A DNA stretch of 64,000 nucleotides from contig CAWUSK010000019.1 of assembly GCA_963925035.1 (NCBI GenBank), positions 1 through 64,000 of the forward strand, written 5' to 3'. The position numbers and the translations under genes were made by a program. This document shows, piece after piece, positions 33,655 through 42,637 of the stretch. The DNA comes from UBA4466 sp963925035 (lineage in GTDB: Bacteria; Bacteroidota; Bacteroidia; Flavobacteriales_D; Crocinitomicaceae). Under the pieces are notes generated by a model. That model saw only the letters and a program-made list of their open reading frames with translations, made no database searches and was not told the origin of the DNA. Within the stretch, counting starts at the first letter, position 1. Each line of letters opens with the position of its first letter.

Positions 33655-36129
33655 TTATTTCACAACTTGAATAAAGCCATGTTTCTGAATTTCTTCATCT
33701 CCTTCAGTTTTCGCGTTGATTAGGTAGAAATAAGTTCCTTCTTCTACATAAGCACCACCTTTGTCTTTTCCATTCCAACCGCACAAATCAATTTTATCAT
33801 CACAGATGAAAATCACATTCCCCCACCTATTTGTAATTGAAAGTTCGTAGTCCTTAATTCCATCAGAATTTGGATACCATATTGAGTTAAGAGAGCCTGG
33901 GGCTAATGAAATAACGTTTGGAGCATCGATGAAACAGTTTTTCGTTCCTAAGTCAAACCCTATCGACGACGTGTGACAAACATTGGTAACGGTGACCTCA
34001 TAATAACCAGACTCAGTGAATTCCGCATATGTACCGAAAGCACCATTACTCCATGTATATTGAGTTTCATCTACATTCTCGTTAGGCACAGTTAAACTTA
34101 AAGTCGACCCTACACAAATGTTGGTGTCATTTACCCAAGTCCAAGGGTAATCCGGATAATAAATCTCAGCCGTGACAGCCGTGTTACATGCATTATCTGT
34201 ATAGGTTACAGTATAAGTCCCAGGGGTAGATGTTGTTATTAAAGGGTTTTCTAGGTTCGCATTTGGCATGAAGTGAATTGAAGTGTCAGCTGCTGACCAA
34301 ACTCCACCATTGTATGACGCCGTTCCATTCGCGAAGTAGTTGTAAAAACAACCGATAGTATCAGAAAATATTGTTGGTTGTGGCAAAACAAACAACGAAA
34401 CAGTTGTATCATACACACATCCAAAATTATCTGTGATAACATATGTGTAATCATTATATCCAGGTGTGTTTGGTTGAACCACAATAAGTGTATCATTTTG
34501 TCCTGCTAAAATTGTAGGATCGTCTAACCATTCCTCTTCAGAAATTGTATTTTGATATCCAGCTAAACCTGTGAAAAATGAAGGGTCAAAATATAAGCCC
34601 CATTCAAAAATATAACCATCATCTGTACCAAGATTATCTTGAACAATAATCGTCCATTGTCCGTTTACAGGGCAACCGGCAAATCCGGCAAAGGACGTCT
34701 CTGGCTCATAAACAACACTTGCATCCATTGAGTTTCCAGCTGATAAAGGCACTGGCTGTGTAGGCGGGTTAGCAGCCATAAATGCTACTGGAACCGTATT
34801 CCCTAAGTTTGCCGTCATTGACCCTGCAATCGTATTGAAATCTGAACTGAAACAATATTCCCATCCAATTCCGGCACCACCACCACCAATATCATCATAT
34901 GGATGACCTAAATAGGTGCCACCTCCACTTGCACCACCGGGAATAAATCCGGGACCATAGGAATTCATTAAAGGAACCTGCGTACCATTTGGACATTGCA
35001 AGGCAATTTCCAAATCTCCCATATAGGAATGCTCCATAGTAATGCAAACTTGGTTCAAATCTTGCGAGTTTGTTATTGTACTTCCAGCTGGGAATCCTCC
35101 AATTGTAATAGGTGCATTATATTGAGCTCCAGAACCATCTGGTAAATAAGTTAATCCTGCAAAGGAACCTCCCAATTCAAATGTTCCTGCTGGAATATCT
35201 ACTCCAACGGTATCTGTCAAAGTCGTACCACCTATTAAAAATGTATTTGAACCCAAGCAAACAGTATCTTGATCAGGACCAGTTCCGGTAAAAAATGGCT
35301 GTTGAGAAACCCTAACCTTACATAACATACGCATTATTTGAGGGAAGTTATCAGTGATTTTTAAATCAACTAAAAATCCATTTCTTGACGGTGGAGTATA
35401 CCAAATTGAATCGTTGTTAGGAAAAGTGCCGCCTGAACTAATATACCAATTGTAATTTACGTTGGTTAAATTTTGAGCGTATCCATAACCCGTCGTTTCA
35501 TATGAATATGGGAAAATCGGTTTTGCAATGAATAAAATACTATCTCCAAAACAAACATCAACATAACCAGTATCAATTGGATTTAATGCGTTAGCACCAA
35601 CACCATTCACATAAGCCTCAATATGCGAGTCAAACGGTTGATTTGGATTTCCACATTGTGCATTACCAATCCACCCTGTTCCTTCATTAGCTCCATCAGA
35701 AATAAACACAACTGTTACACAACCACTCGTGTTATTCCATGATGCTGTATAAGCAAAACCACCTGGGTCGGTCGCTGAATTGTGCGCACCTAATAAAGGT
35801 GCACTAGTATTAGGACCATCGTAAACAAAAATAGAATCCGAGGCATCAACATCAAACTCAAAACCTGCGTTAATCGCAAATGTAATTGTCATTTTAGTCC
35901 CCTGACTTAGATCAGGACAAAATACGGTTGTATCATTAAAATTAGCGCTGTAATTCACAGCACCACCATCATCATAAAAATTGTTCGCTCCTACACCAAA
36001 CGTACTGCAATCAGCCGGCGCAAATTCAGGATAACCAACATCACCCATTATTACATTTTGAGAAAAACCAGAAGAAATAAATCCAAAAACGGTTAATAAG
36101 GAAAATGCTATTTTATTAAACTTCTTCAT
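33655..36129 (-). CDS. Secreted T9SS cargo protein with CUB, P-domain and type B sorting domain
   Basis: An 824-residue exported protein (signal MKKFNKIAFSLLTVFGFISSGFS). Residues about 25-165 form a CUB-like domain (FVYDGPNTSAPLLG, SGCVTVVFISDGA). About 305-520 is a proprotein convertase P-domain (VCITMEHSYMGDLEIALQCPNG, WTIIVQDNLGTDDGYIFEW). Ig-like repeats follow, and the last 90 residues are a type B (CHU_C) T9SS domain with WYPNSDGIKDYEL, ITNRWGNVIF, GWNGKDKGG and EEGTYFYLI. P-domains are often found on secreted proteases, but no catalytic protease triad was seen. The upstream small secreted protein gene ends 1 nt before this ATG. It is terminated by a strong hairpin. Confidence 0.86.
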   Translation of the reverse strand: MKKFNKIAFSLLTVFGFISSGFSQNVIMGDVGYPEFAPADCSTFGVGANNFYDDGGAVNYSANFNDTTVFCPDLSQGTKMTITFAINAGFEFDVDASDSIFVYDGPNTSAPLLGAHNSATDPGGFAYTASWNNTSGCVTVVFISDGANEGTGWIGNAQCGNPNQPFDSHIEAYVNGVGANALNPIDTGYVDVCFGDSILFIAKPIFPYSYETTGYGYAQNLTNVNYNWYISSGGTFPNNDSIWYTPPSRNGFLVDLKITDNFPQIMRMLCKVRVSQQPFFTGTGPDQDTVCLGSNTFLIGGTTLTDTVGVDIPAGTFELGGSFAGLTYLPDGSGAQYNAPITIGGFPAGSTITNSQDLNQVCITMEHSYMGDLEIALQCPNGTQVPLMNSYGPGFIPGGASGGGTYLGHPYDDIGGGGAGIGWEYCFSSDFNTIAGSMTANLGNTVPVAFMAANPPTQPVPLSAGNSMDASVVYEPETSFAGFAGCPVNGQWTIIVQDNLGTDDGYIFEWGLYFDPSFFTGLAGYQNTISEEEWLDDPTILAGQNDTLIVVQPNTPGYNDYTYVITDNFGCVYDTTVSLFVLPQPTIFSDTIGCFYNYFANGTASYNGGVWSAADTSIHFMPNANLENPLITTSTPGTYTVTYTDNACNTAVTAEIYYPDYPWTWVNDTNICVGSTLSLTVPNENVDETQYTWSNGAFGTYAEFTESGYYEVTVTNVCHTSSIGFDLGTKNCFIDAPNVISLAPGSLNSIWYPNSDGIKDYELSITNRWGNVIFICDDKIDLCGWNGKDKGGAYVEEGTYFYLINAKTEGDEEIQKHGFIQVVK

Positions 36130-36130
36130 A

Positions 36131-36496
36131 TTACTTAATTTTCAACTCATTCATTATTACTCCTTTTGATTTTACAACCAAAAGCTTATCATCTCCTTTA
36201 ATCTTAAAGTATTGATTTTGAGCTAGAATTTGAAAATTTAAATCAATATACGTTTGATTTTTTTTCGGCGCATCGATTTCAACGAGTACGTCACCCTTTT
36301 GCTCAGAATAATTTGCTATATACATCCCATTATCTAGAGCATAAATCATTATCTTTAAATCACTTGGATTTTCAGATTCTATTGCTTTTAATTCTTCAAC
36401 TGAATACTTAACTAATAAACGTTTGTCGATTTTTTCCTGTGACCAAGTAACACTTGATACCAATAAAAAAAACACTACACTAGAGAGTAATTTCAT
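36131..36496 (-). CDS. Small secreted protein, unknown function
   Basis: A 121-residue protein with signal peptide (MKLLSSVVFFLLVSSVTWSQ) and a mature part of about 100 residues. It is Lys- and Glu-rich, ends with KGVIMNELKIK and includes IMIYALDNGMYIANYSEQK, with no cysteines and no known domain. It lies 1 nt upstream of the large CUB/P-domain cargo gene on the same strand, which suggests that it helps produce, fold or anchor that protein. Not recognised as a family. Confidence 0.72.
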   Translation of the reverse strand: MKLLSSVVFFLLVSSVTWSQEKIDKRLLVKYSVEELKAIESENPSDLKIMIYALDNGMYIANYSEQKGDVLVEIDAPKKNQTYIDLNFQILAQNQYFKIKGDDKLLVVKSKGVIMNELKIK

Positions 36497-36601
36497 AAAA
36501 TAGTTTTTTGTTCTTATTTAGAAGACGAAGATTGTGCATAAATAGTTGCAAATTGGTAATAACCTTACGATTTCTTGAGCCCTAAATCTAATAATATAAA
36601 T

Positions 36602-36609
36602 TAATTTTG
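36602..36609 (+). promoter_or_regulatory. Promoter -7 element of the transketolase operon
   Basis: TAATTTTG is an exact TAnnTTTG match 12 nt before the ATG at 36622. A TTG at 36575-36577 is 24 nt upstream, longer than the best spacing. It could drive the operon transketolase-vWA-transketolase-sigma. Confidence 0.45.
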
Positions 36610-36621
36610 CCATAAATAAAG

Positions 36622-37482
36622 ATGAATTATTACCGTTTTATGGAGACTCAAGAATTAAAAAAAATCGCATCACAAGTAAGAAGAGATATTGTTAGAATGG
36701 TTGCAGCCGTGAGTTCGGGGCACCCAGGAGGCTCGCTTGGATGTGCAGATTTCTTAACTGTTTTGTACTTTGACAAAATGAATCATAACCCTTCTCCATT
36801 TTCAATGGATGGAAAAAATGAAGATTTGTTTTTCTTATCGAACGGACATATTTCTCCCGTTTTCTATAGTGTTTTAGCTCGTTCGGGATATTTTCCAGTT
36901 GCTGACCTAGACGGCTTTAGAAAATTAGGTTCTAAATTACAGGGACACCCTTCAACCGATAAGAATCTTCCCGGAGTCAGGATGGCTTCAGGGTCCTTAG
37001 GGCAAGGATTGTCTGTGGCAATTGGTGCTGCTGAAACTAAAAGATTGAACGGTGATAAGTCAATTGTGTACTGTTTACATGGTGATGGCGAATTACAGGA
37101 AGGTCAGATATGGGAAGCTGCTATATACGCAGCTGCAAAGAAAATAGACAATGTGATTGCAACCGTAGATTACAACGGACGACAAATTGATGGAGACTTG
37201 GAAGATGTAATGTCTTTAGGTAATCTTTCCCAAAAATGGCATGCTTTTGGTTGGGAGGTTTTAGAAATGGACGGACACAACATAGATGATTTGAAATCGA
37301 CTTTGGACAAAGCGAAATCAATGACAGGAAACGGTAAGCCAATTATAATCATTATGAAAACAGAAATGGGACAAGGGGTTGATTACATGATGGGGACACA
37401 CAAATGGCACGGTTCAGCTCCAAACGCAGAGCAACTAGAAAGTGCTTTGAACCAATTAGAAGAAACATTAGGCGATTATTAA
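36622..37482 (+). CDS. Transketolase, N-terminal (TPP-binding) subunit
   Basis: A 286-residue protein equal to the N-terminal third of transketolase: GHPGGSLGCADFL, the TPP-Mg region GDGELQEGQIWEA with IDNVIATVDYNGRQIDG, and NGHISPVFYS. It binds the diphosphate of thiamine pyrophosphate. It needs the second subunit at 38832 to form the active enzyme that transfers two-carbon units between sugar phosphates. Split transketolases occur in several bacteria and archaea. The ATG at 36640 (METQELKKI) is an alternative start. The vWA gene begins with a TTG directly after the stop. Confidence 0.9.
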   Translation: MNYYRFMETQELKKIASQVRRDIVRMVAAVSSGHPGGSLGCADFLTVLYFDKMNHNPSPFSMDGKNEDLFFLSNGHISPVFYSVLARSGYFPVADLDGFRKLGSKLQGHPSTDKNLPGVRMASGSLGQGLSVAIGAAETKRLNGDKSIVYCLHGDGELQEGQIWEAAIYAAAKKIDNVIATVDYNGRQIDGDLEDVMSLGNLSQKWHAFGWEVLEMDGHNIDDLKSTLDKAKSMTGNGKPIIIIMKTEMGQGVDYMMGTHKWHGSAPNAEQLESALNQLEETLGDY

Positions 37483-38835
37483 TTGAAAAAATTTCTTTCC
37501 ATAGCATTTATTATCCTGTGTTCATTTTCATTTGGACAGGAGCAAATGACGCGAATACTTTTTATTCTTGATGCATCTAACAGCATGAATGCTCGTTGGG
37601 GCGCACAAACAAGAATTGATGCTGCAAAGGAATTATTAGCAAAAACAGTTGAGGACATTCGTGGCATCCCCAATTTGGAAATCGGATTACGCGTTTATGG
37701 TCATCAATCACCAATAACAGCGACATACCAAGATTGTAACGATACAAAATTGGAAGTGCCTTTTGGGAAAGATAATTTTTCTCAAGTGAAAGCTCGCATT
37801 AAGTCAATTCAAGCAAAAGGTACAACTCCTATTGCGCGTTCATTGGAAGCTGCGGCTGGAGATTTTCCTGACAACACATCTCGAAATATTATCATTTTAA
37901 TTACTGATGGCTTAGAAGCTTGTGACAATGATCCATGTGTAATCGCTAAAAAATTAAAAGACAAAGGAGTCAACGTCACGCCTTTTGTAATTGGATTGGG
38001 AATGGACTTGTCCTATTTAGAGAAGTTCAACTGTATCGGTGCGTATGCCGATGCTGAAACCAAAGAAGCTTTTACAAAAGTATTGGAAAACATTGTTGCA
38101 AAAGCATTATTAAACACAACCGTTCAAATCAATCTAAACGACATTAATAAAAGTCCAAAAGAAACGGACGTTACTATGTTTTTGTATGAAGCAGGTACTG
38201 CAAATTTAAAATATACCTATACGCATACGATCAATAAGTTCGGCAATCCTGACACCTTGATAATTGACCCGAAATTAAAGTATGATTTAGTCGTTAACAC
38301 AATACCACGAGTCGAAAAGAAAAATATCTCAATTCAACGAAACATTCACAATACAATTATTGTTGATGCGCCTCAAGGCTATTTGAAAATTCGATTTATA
38401 AATGCAGACCGTCAATATCAAATTGAGGCTCGTGTTATGCAGGCGGAATCAAATGTCACGCTCAATACGCAGAAAATCAGCGAAACAGACAAGTACATTG
38501 TTGGTAAATACGATGTTGAAATTTTAACATTGCCTCGAATTTATATCACCACGGACATTGAACAAAGTAGTACTTCAAACATTAATATTTCAGCACCAGG
38601 ATTTTTCAATTACTCAACTGGTCAGACAGTTGTTGGGCAGATTTTCGCTCAAAACAGTAATGGAAGTTGGGACTGGGTATGTAATCTTGATGAGAATTCA
38701 CGAACAGGTGAATTTCAGTTACAACCAGGAGCATATCGCATTGTTTATAGACAATCACAATTAAAATCATCGACCTATACGATGGAACAAAATTTTAGAA
38801 TTAATTCAAACAAAACATCATCATTAAAGTTATGA
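37483..38835 (+). CDS. Secreted vWA-domain protein within the transketolase operon
   Basis: A 450-residue exported protein. I use the TTG at 37483 as start: it follows the previous stop with no gap and gives the signal peptide MKKFLSIAFIILCSFSFG, whereas the first internal ATG (MTRIL) would delete it. Residues about 24-205 are a vWA domain with a complete MIDAS: DASNS (30-34), the Thr of GTTPIA near 119, and ITDGLEA near 143. The C-terminal 240 residues are beta-rich and unmatched. MIDAS proteins bind Mg2+ and a ligand; no ligand is known here. The end overlaps the second transketolase gene by 4 nt (ATGA), so it is translationally locked into the operon. Its function there is unknown. Confidence 0.82.
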   Translation: MKKFLSIAFIILCSFSFGQEQMTRILFILDASNSMNARWGAQTRIDAAKELLAKTVEDIRGIPNLEIGLRVYGHQSPITATYQDCNDTKLEVPFGKDNFSQVKARIKSIQAKGTTPIARSLEAAAGDFPDNTSRNIIILITDGLEACDNDPCVIAKKLKDKGVNVTPFVIGLGMDLSYLEKFNCIGAYADAETKEAFTKVLENIVAKALLNTTVQINLNDINKSPKETDVTMFLYEAGTANLKYTYTHTINKFGNPDTLIIDPKLKYDLVVNTIPRVEKKNISIQRNIHNTIIVDAPQGYLKIRFINADRQYQIEARVMQAESNVTLNTQKISETDKYIVGKYDVEILTLPRIYITTDIEQSSTSNINISAPGFFNYSTGQTVVGQIFAQNSNGSWDWVCNLDENSRTGEFQLQPGAYRIVYRQSQLKSSTYTMEQNFRINSNKTSSLKL

Positions 38836-39794
38836 CAAAGGCAATCAACATTGAAGTTTTAGGAAAAAAGGATACACGCTCTGGATTTGGAGAAGGTCTT
38901 TTAGAAGTTGGTGAAAAAAATAAAGACGTTGTAGCTTTATGTGCGGATTTAACTGGTTCATTAAAAATGAATGCCTTTGAAGATGAGTTTCCTGAGCGCT
39001 TTTTTCAGGTTGGAATTGCAGAAGCAAATATGATGAGTATGGCTGCTGGAATGACAATTGGCGGGAAAATCCCTTATACTGGGACATTTGCCAACTTCTC
39101 AACAGGGCGAGTATATGATCAAATTCGTCAATCAATTGCGTATTCAAAAAAGAATGTAAAAATCTGTGCCTCTCACGCTGGTTTAACTTTAGGTGAAGAT
39201 GGTGCAACTCACCAAATATTGGAAGATATTGGAATGATGAAAATGTTGCCAAACATGACGGTTATTGTTCCGTGTGATTTTAACCAAACAAAACAAGCTA
39301 CTATTGCTATTGCTGATTTTGAAGGGCCTGTTTATTTGCGTTTTGGTCGTCCATCAGTTCCAATTTTCGTGAAACCAGATGCTAACTTTCAAATTGGAAA
39401 AGCAGATCAAATTATCGAAGGAACAGACGTGACAATCATTGCTTGCGGCCATTTAGTATGGAAATCCATTGAAGCTGCGCAGATATTAGCTGAAAAAGGT
39501 ATTTCTGCGGAAGTCATCAACATGCACACAATAAAACCATTGGATGAAAAAGCAATTTTAGAATCCATTGCAAAAACAAGATGCGTAGTTACTGCTGAAG
39601 AACACATGATTAATGGAGGCCTAGGAGATTCAGTGGCACAAGTTATTACTCGAAACAATCCAACTCCTCAAGAATATGTAGGTGTTGATGATTCGTTCGG
39701 TGAAAGCGGAACGCCAGATGAGTTAATGACGAAATACCATATAGATACACAGGATGTTGTTGATGCCGCATTGCGTGTGATTAAACGTAAATAA
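38832..39794 (+). CDS. Transketolase, C-terminal subunit
   Basis: A 320-residue protein covering the pyrimidine-binding and C-terminal domains of transketolase. Key features: the catalytic Glu of QVGIAEANMMSMAAGM, TFANFSTGRVYDQIR, SHAGLTLGEDGATHQ, and the C-terminal VVTAEEHMINGGLGDSVAQ. It complements the subunit at 36622-37482. It overlaps the vWA gene by 4 nt and is 3 nt before the sigma factor gene. Confidence 0.92.
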   Translation: MTKAINIEVLGKKDTRSGFGEGLLEVGEKNKDVVALCADLTGSLKMNAFEDEFPERFFQVGIAEANMMSMAAGMTIGGKIPYTGTFANFSTGRVYDQIRQSIAYSKKNVKICASHAGLTLGEDGATHQILEDIGMMKMLPNMTVIVPCDFNQTKQATIAIADFEGPVYLRFGRPSVPIFVKPDANFQIGKADQIIEGTDVTIIACGHLVWKSIEAAQILAEKGISAEVINMHTIKPLDEKAILESIAKTRCVVTAEEHMINGGLGDSVAQVITRNNPTPQEYVGVDDSFGESGTPDELMTKYHIDTQDVVDAALRVIKRK

Positions 39795-39797
39795 TGT

Positions 39798-40355
39798 ATG
39801 AGCCTCGATGATAAAACGATAATTCGACTTTTCAATCGAGGAGGAAAGCACACCAATAAAGCTTTTAATGAAATTGTTGCTGTATACGGCCCAAGATTGT
39901 ATGCGCAAATTCGAGCAATTGCTAGAAGTCATGAATTAACCAACGATATTCTTCAAAATGTATTAGTAAAAGTCTTTCAGAATCTGACCTATTTTAAGCA
40001 AGAATCGACATTATACACATGGTTGTATCGTATTGCGCGGAATGAAACATTGAATTTTCTTGAGAAAGAAAAGAGACGTACTGGAATTGATATCGATCCA
40101 GCAATGCTTGAAATTCTCGCTGGCGAAAGTGGCCTCGATCAACTCGACGAAGAAAAAATAAGCGAACTTCTCTTCAAAGCAATTGAAACTTTGCCGGAGA
40201 AACAACGCCAAGTTTTTGAATTAAAATACCTTCAAGAATTGCCTTATTCAGAAATATCAAAGCTATTGAACACTTCAGAAGGTGGATTAAAAGCAAGTTT
40301 TCATCATGCGCGCCAAAAAATAGAAACTTTTTTACAGGAGCAATTAAACCTTTGA
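39798..40355 (+). CDS. ECF-type sigma-70 family RNA polymerase sigma factor
   Basis: A 185-residue sigma factor with region 2 (about 20-90; ELTNDILQNVLVKVFQNL and TWLYRIARNETLNFLEKE) and region 4 (about 130-180; LPEKQRQVFELKYLQELPYSEIS, GGLKASFHHARQKI). Regions 1 and 3 are absent, as in ECF sigmas. The two following genes encode a membrane protein with a short cytoplasmic N-terminus and a Spy-like periplasmic protein, as in envelope-stress sigma operons. The start codon is 3 nt after the transketolase stop, so it may share the upstream promoter. Its target promoters are not known. Confidence 0.88.
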   Translation: MSLDDKTIIRLFNRGGKHTNKAFNEIVAVYGPRLYAQIRAIARSHELTNDILQNVLVKVFQNLTYFKQESTLYTWLYRIARNETLNFLEKEKRRTGIDIDPAMLEILAGESGLDQLDEEKISELLFKAIETLPEKQRQVFELKYLQELPYSEISKLLNTSEGGLKASFHHARQKIETFLQEQLNL

Positions 40356-40379
40356 TATTCTCATCTATCTAATGCCTGT

Positions 40380-40850
40380 ATGGAAAATCCAAACAACATA
40401 TTCGACCAAGTTAATCCAAGGAAAGTAGATATTCCTGACGCAGATTATTTCGCGAAAATGGCCAGTTCAATTAGTGCAAGTCAAAATGCAGCCCCAAAGG
40501 TAATTCCTTTGTACAAGAAACCTTTATTTTGGGTCTCTTCTGTTGCTGCTGCAGTTGCACTAATATTTGTATTCAATATCGAAGCTAGCACCGAGAAGGC
40601 ATACAACGTTCAATTGGCTATGAACGATGTTTCTGCAAAAGAAATCCTTTCTTATGTTGACGAAAACATTAATGAATTCGAATTATCGGAAATTGCAGAA
40701 ATTATTCCCAAAGAAAAAATGGATGCTTTAACGATATCTCAACCAGCTTCAAAAGCAGTTGAAGTCGAATTATCATTTGACAACATCAGCGACGATGAGA
40801 TTATTGACTATTTATTAGACGAAGGATTCGACTTGGAAGATTTAAATTAA
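40380..40850 (+). CDS. Single-pass membrane protein, candidate anti-sigma factor
   Basis: A 156-residue protein. About 46 residues precede one membrane helix (49-67; FWVSSVAAAVALIFVFNI), followed by an acidic periplasmic domain of about 90 residues ending in DDEIIDYLLDEGFDLEDLN. Location after the ECF gene by 24 nt and the short N-terminal domain on the cytoplasmic side suggest an anti-sigma. No zinc anti-sigma (HxxxCxxC) motif is present, and the N-terminal region is only about 45 residues. Function is therefore inference from context. Confidence 0.68.
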   Translation: MENPNNIFDQVNPRKVDIPDADYFAKMASSISASQNAAPKVIPLYKKPLFWVSSVAAAVALIFVFNIEASTEKAYNVQLAMNDVSAKEILSYVDENINEFELSEIAEIIPKEKMDALTISQPASKAVEVELSFDNISDDEIIDYLLDEGFDLEDLN

Positions 40851-40880
40851 CTAAATGAATTTTTAATTAAACGTAAAATT

Positions 40881-41378
40881 ATGAACACAATCATTAAATC
40901 AATTAGCGCAGTGGCTCTTGTATTATTTATGATTCCAATTGCCTTTGGACAAGAAAATAAAAGAGAAAATTCTAAGGAGAAGAAAGAGAAAATTGAACAA
41001 ATGAAAATTACTTTCATCACCAATGAATTAGCATTAACAATAGAGGAATCAGATAAATTTTGGCCGGTCTACAATGAAATGGAATCGAAATTAAAAACTG
41101 AAAAAAGAACACAACGTAAATTAGAAAAAGAACTGAGAGAAAATCACTCAACGCTTTCTGACGCTGACAGCAAAAGTAAAGTAACAGCGATTTTTGACAG
41201 TGAGCAAAAAGAAATTGCCATCAAGCGTGATTACTACAACAAAATTGGTGATCAAATAGGATACAAAAAATCAACAAAACTATTAAGTTTGGAGCAGAAA
41301 TTTAAGCGTGAACTGATGCAGCAGCTGAAAGAAAAAAAGCAAGGTGGTCAAGCTCAACCAAATCAAAATAGAAAATAA
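40881..41378 (+). CDS. Periplasmic Spy/CpxP-like helical protein
   Basis: A 165-residue exported protein (signal about 1-23, MNTIIKSISAVALVLFMIPIAFG). The mature part is highly charged and helical, with TFITNELALTIEESDKFWPVYNEME followed by Lys/Glu-rich coiled coil. This matches a Bacteroidota pattern in which Spy/CpxP-like proteins follow ECF sigma and anti-sigma genes. Such proteins may act as chaperones or signal modulators. It ends with QPNQNRK, a flexible tail. Sequence identity to Spy is not evident (no LTxxQ motif). Confidence 0.7.
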   Translation: MNTIIKSISAVALVLFMIPIAFGQENKRENSKEKKEKIEQMKITFITNELALTIEESDKFWPVYNEMESKLKTEKRTQRKLEKELRENHSTLSDADSKSKVTAIFDSEQKEIAIKRDYYNKIGDQIGYKKSTKLLSLEQKFKRELMQQLKEKKQGGQAQPNQNRK

Positions 41379-41383
41379 TTAAA

Positions 41384-42571
41384 ATGAATTCAAAAGAAGC
41401 GTTTTTACAATACCAAGGACAAACAAATCCATTTCCATATTTATTGGACATCGATCGTGCCGAAGGTATTTTTATTTATGATAAATCAGGAAAACGTTTT
41501 TACGATATGATTGCAGGGGTGGCGGTGAACAATATTGGTCACAACCACCCTTTTGTCGTTTCAGCATTGAAAAATCAAATTGATCGACATTTGCACGTTA
41601 TGGTTTATGGTGAATTTATTCAAGATGCTGCAGTTAATTTTTCTAAACGACTGACTTCTATTCTACCTGAATCACTCAATTGTGTTTACCCAGTGAACTC
41701 AGGGACAGAAGCAAATGAAACTGCATTGAAATTGGCTAAACGTGTTACAGGAAGAACTGAACTGATCTCATTTCGTGGATCTTACCATGGAAGTACGCAC
41801 GGTTCAATGAGTGTTTCGGGAAATGAAACGAAGAAAGAAGCTTTTCGTCCTTTGTTACCTGACGTTCGCTTTTTAACTTTCAATTCAATTGAAGATTTAG
41901 CGCACATCAGCGATAAAACAGCAGGAGTAATTATTGAAACTGTTCAAGGTGATGCTGGAGTGCGAATTCCGTCTCAAGAATTCATGACAGCATTGCGCAA
42001 GCGTTGCACAGAATTTGGAGCTCAGCTGATTTTTGATGAAATACAATGCGGAATTGGGCGCACCGGAAAAATGTTCGCTTTTGAGCATTTTAACGTATGT
42101 CCTGATATTTTAACTTTAGGAAAGGCATTGGGTGGAGGAATGCCAATTGGAGTCGTTGTGTCGACTAAAAGCAAACTAAAAGAATTTACATTCAATCCGA
42201 TGTTGGGACATATCACAACATTTGGTGGACATCCTGTAATTTGTGCAGCAGCCGACGCTTGTCTTCAAGTAATGCAATCCGAAATTGATTTTGACAGAGT
42301 AGAGAAAAACGGACAACTACTTGTCGACCTATTGTCGGAAGAACCCGAGATAACAGAAATTCGTCGCATAGGAATGATGTTCGCATTTGACATGGAATCA
42401 TTTGAACGCGTTGAAAAAGTGGTCAATCGTTGCTTAGAAAAAGGTTTGATTAGCTTTTGGTTTTTATCTCATCCATATAGTTTTAGACTTTCACCACCGT
42501 TGACAATTACGGAAAACGAAATTCGAGATGCTACAAATCTCATTTTGGAGGCGATCAGAGAAACGAAATAA
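41384..42571 (+). CDS. Class III PLP aminotransferase (ornithine/acetylornithine/GABA type)
   Basis: A 395-residue PLP enzyme of the class III family. VNSGTEANETALKLAK binds the PLP phosphate, SFRGSYHGST is conserved, IFDEIQCGIGRTG carries the Asp to the pyridine ring, and LGKALGGGMPIG carries the lysine. The family includes acetylornithine, ornithine, GABA and taurine aminotransferases. The sequence alone does not separate them. It starts 5 nt after the Spy-like gene and so may be cotranscribed with it, although the functions appear unrelated. Confidence 0.85.
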   Translation: MNSKEAFLQYQGQTNPFPYLLDIDRAEGIFIYDKSGKRFYDMIAGVAVNNIGHNHPFVVSALKNQIDRHLHVMVYGEFIQDAAVNFSKRLTSILPESLNCVYPVNSGTEANETALKLAKRVTGRTELISFRGSYHGSTHGSMSVSGNETKKEAFRPLLPDVRFLTFNSIEDLAHISDKTAGVIIETVQGDAGVRIPSQEFMTALRKRCTEFGAQLIFDEIQCGIGRTGKMFAFEHFNVCPDILTLGKALGGGMPIGVVVSTKSKLKEFTFNPMLGHITTFGGHPVICAAADACLQVMQSEIDFDRVEKNGQLLVDLLSEEPEITEIRRIGMMFAFDMESFERVEKVVNRCLEKGLISFWFLSHPYSFRLSPPLTITENEIRDATNLILEAIRETK

Positions 42572-42637
42572 AAATATTTTTCATCATCTAAAACTAAATC
42601 GTACCTTTAATCGTTACTAGATTTAAATTACCAACTT

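Noticed and set aside
38845..39252. 135-codon minus-strand frame inside the transketolase C-subunit gene
   Set aside because: It lies opposite a confident conserved gene and resembles no protein.
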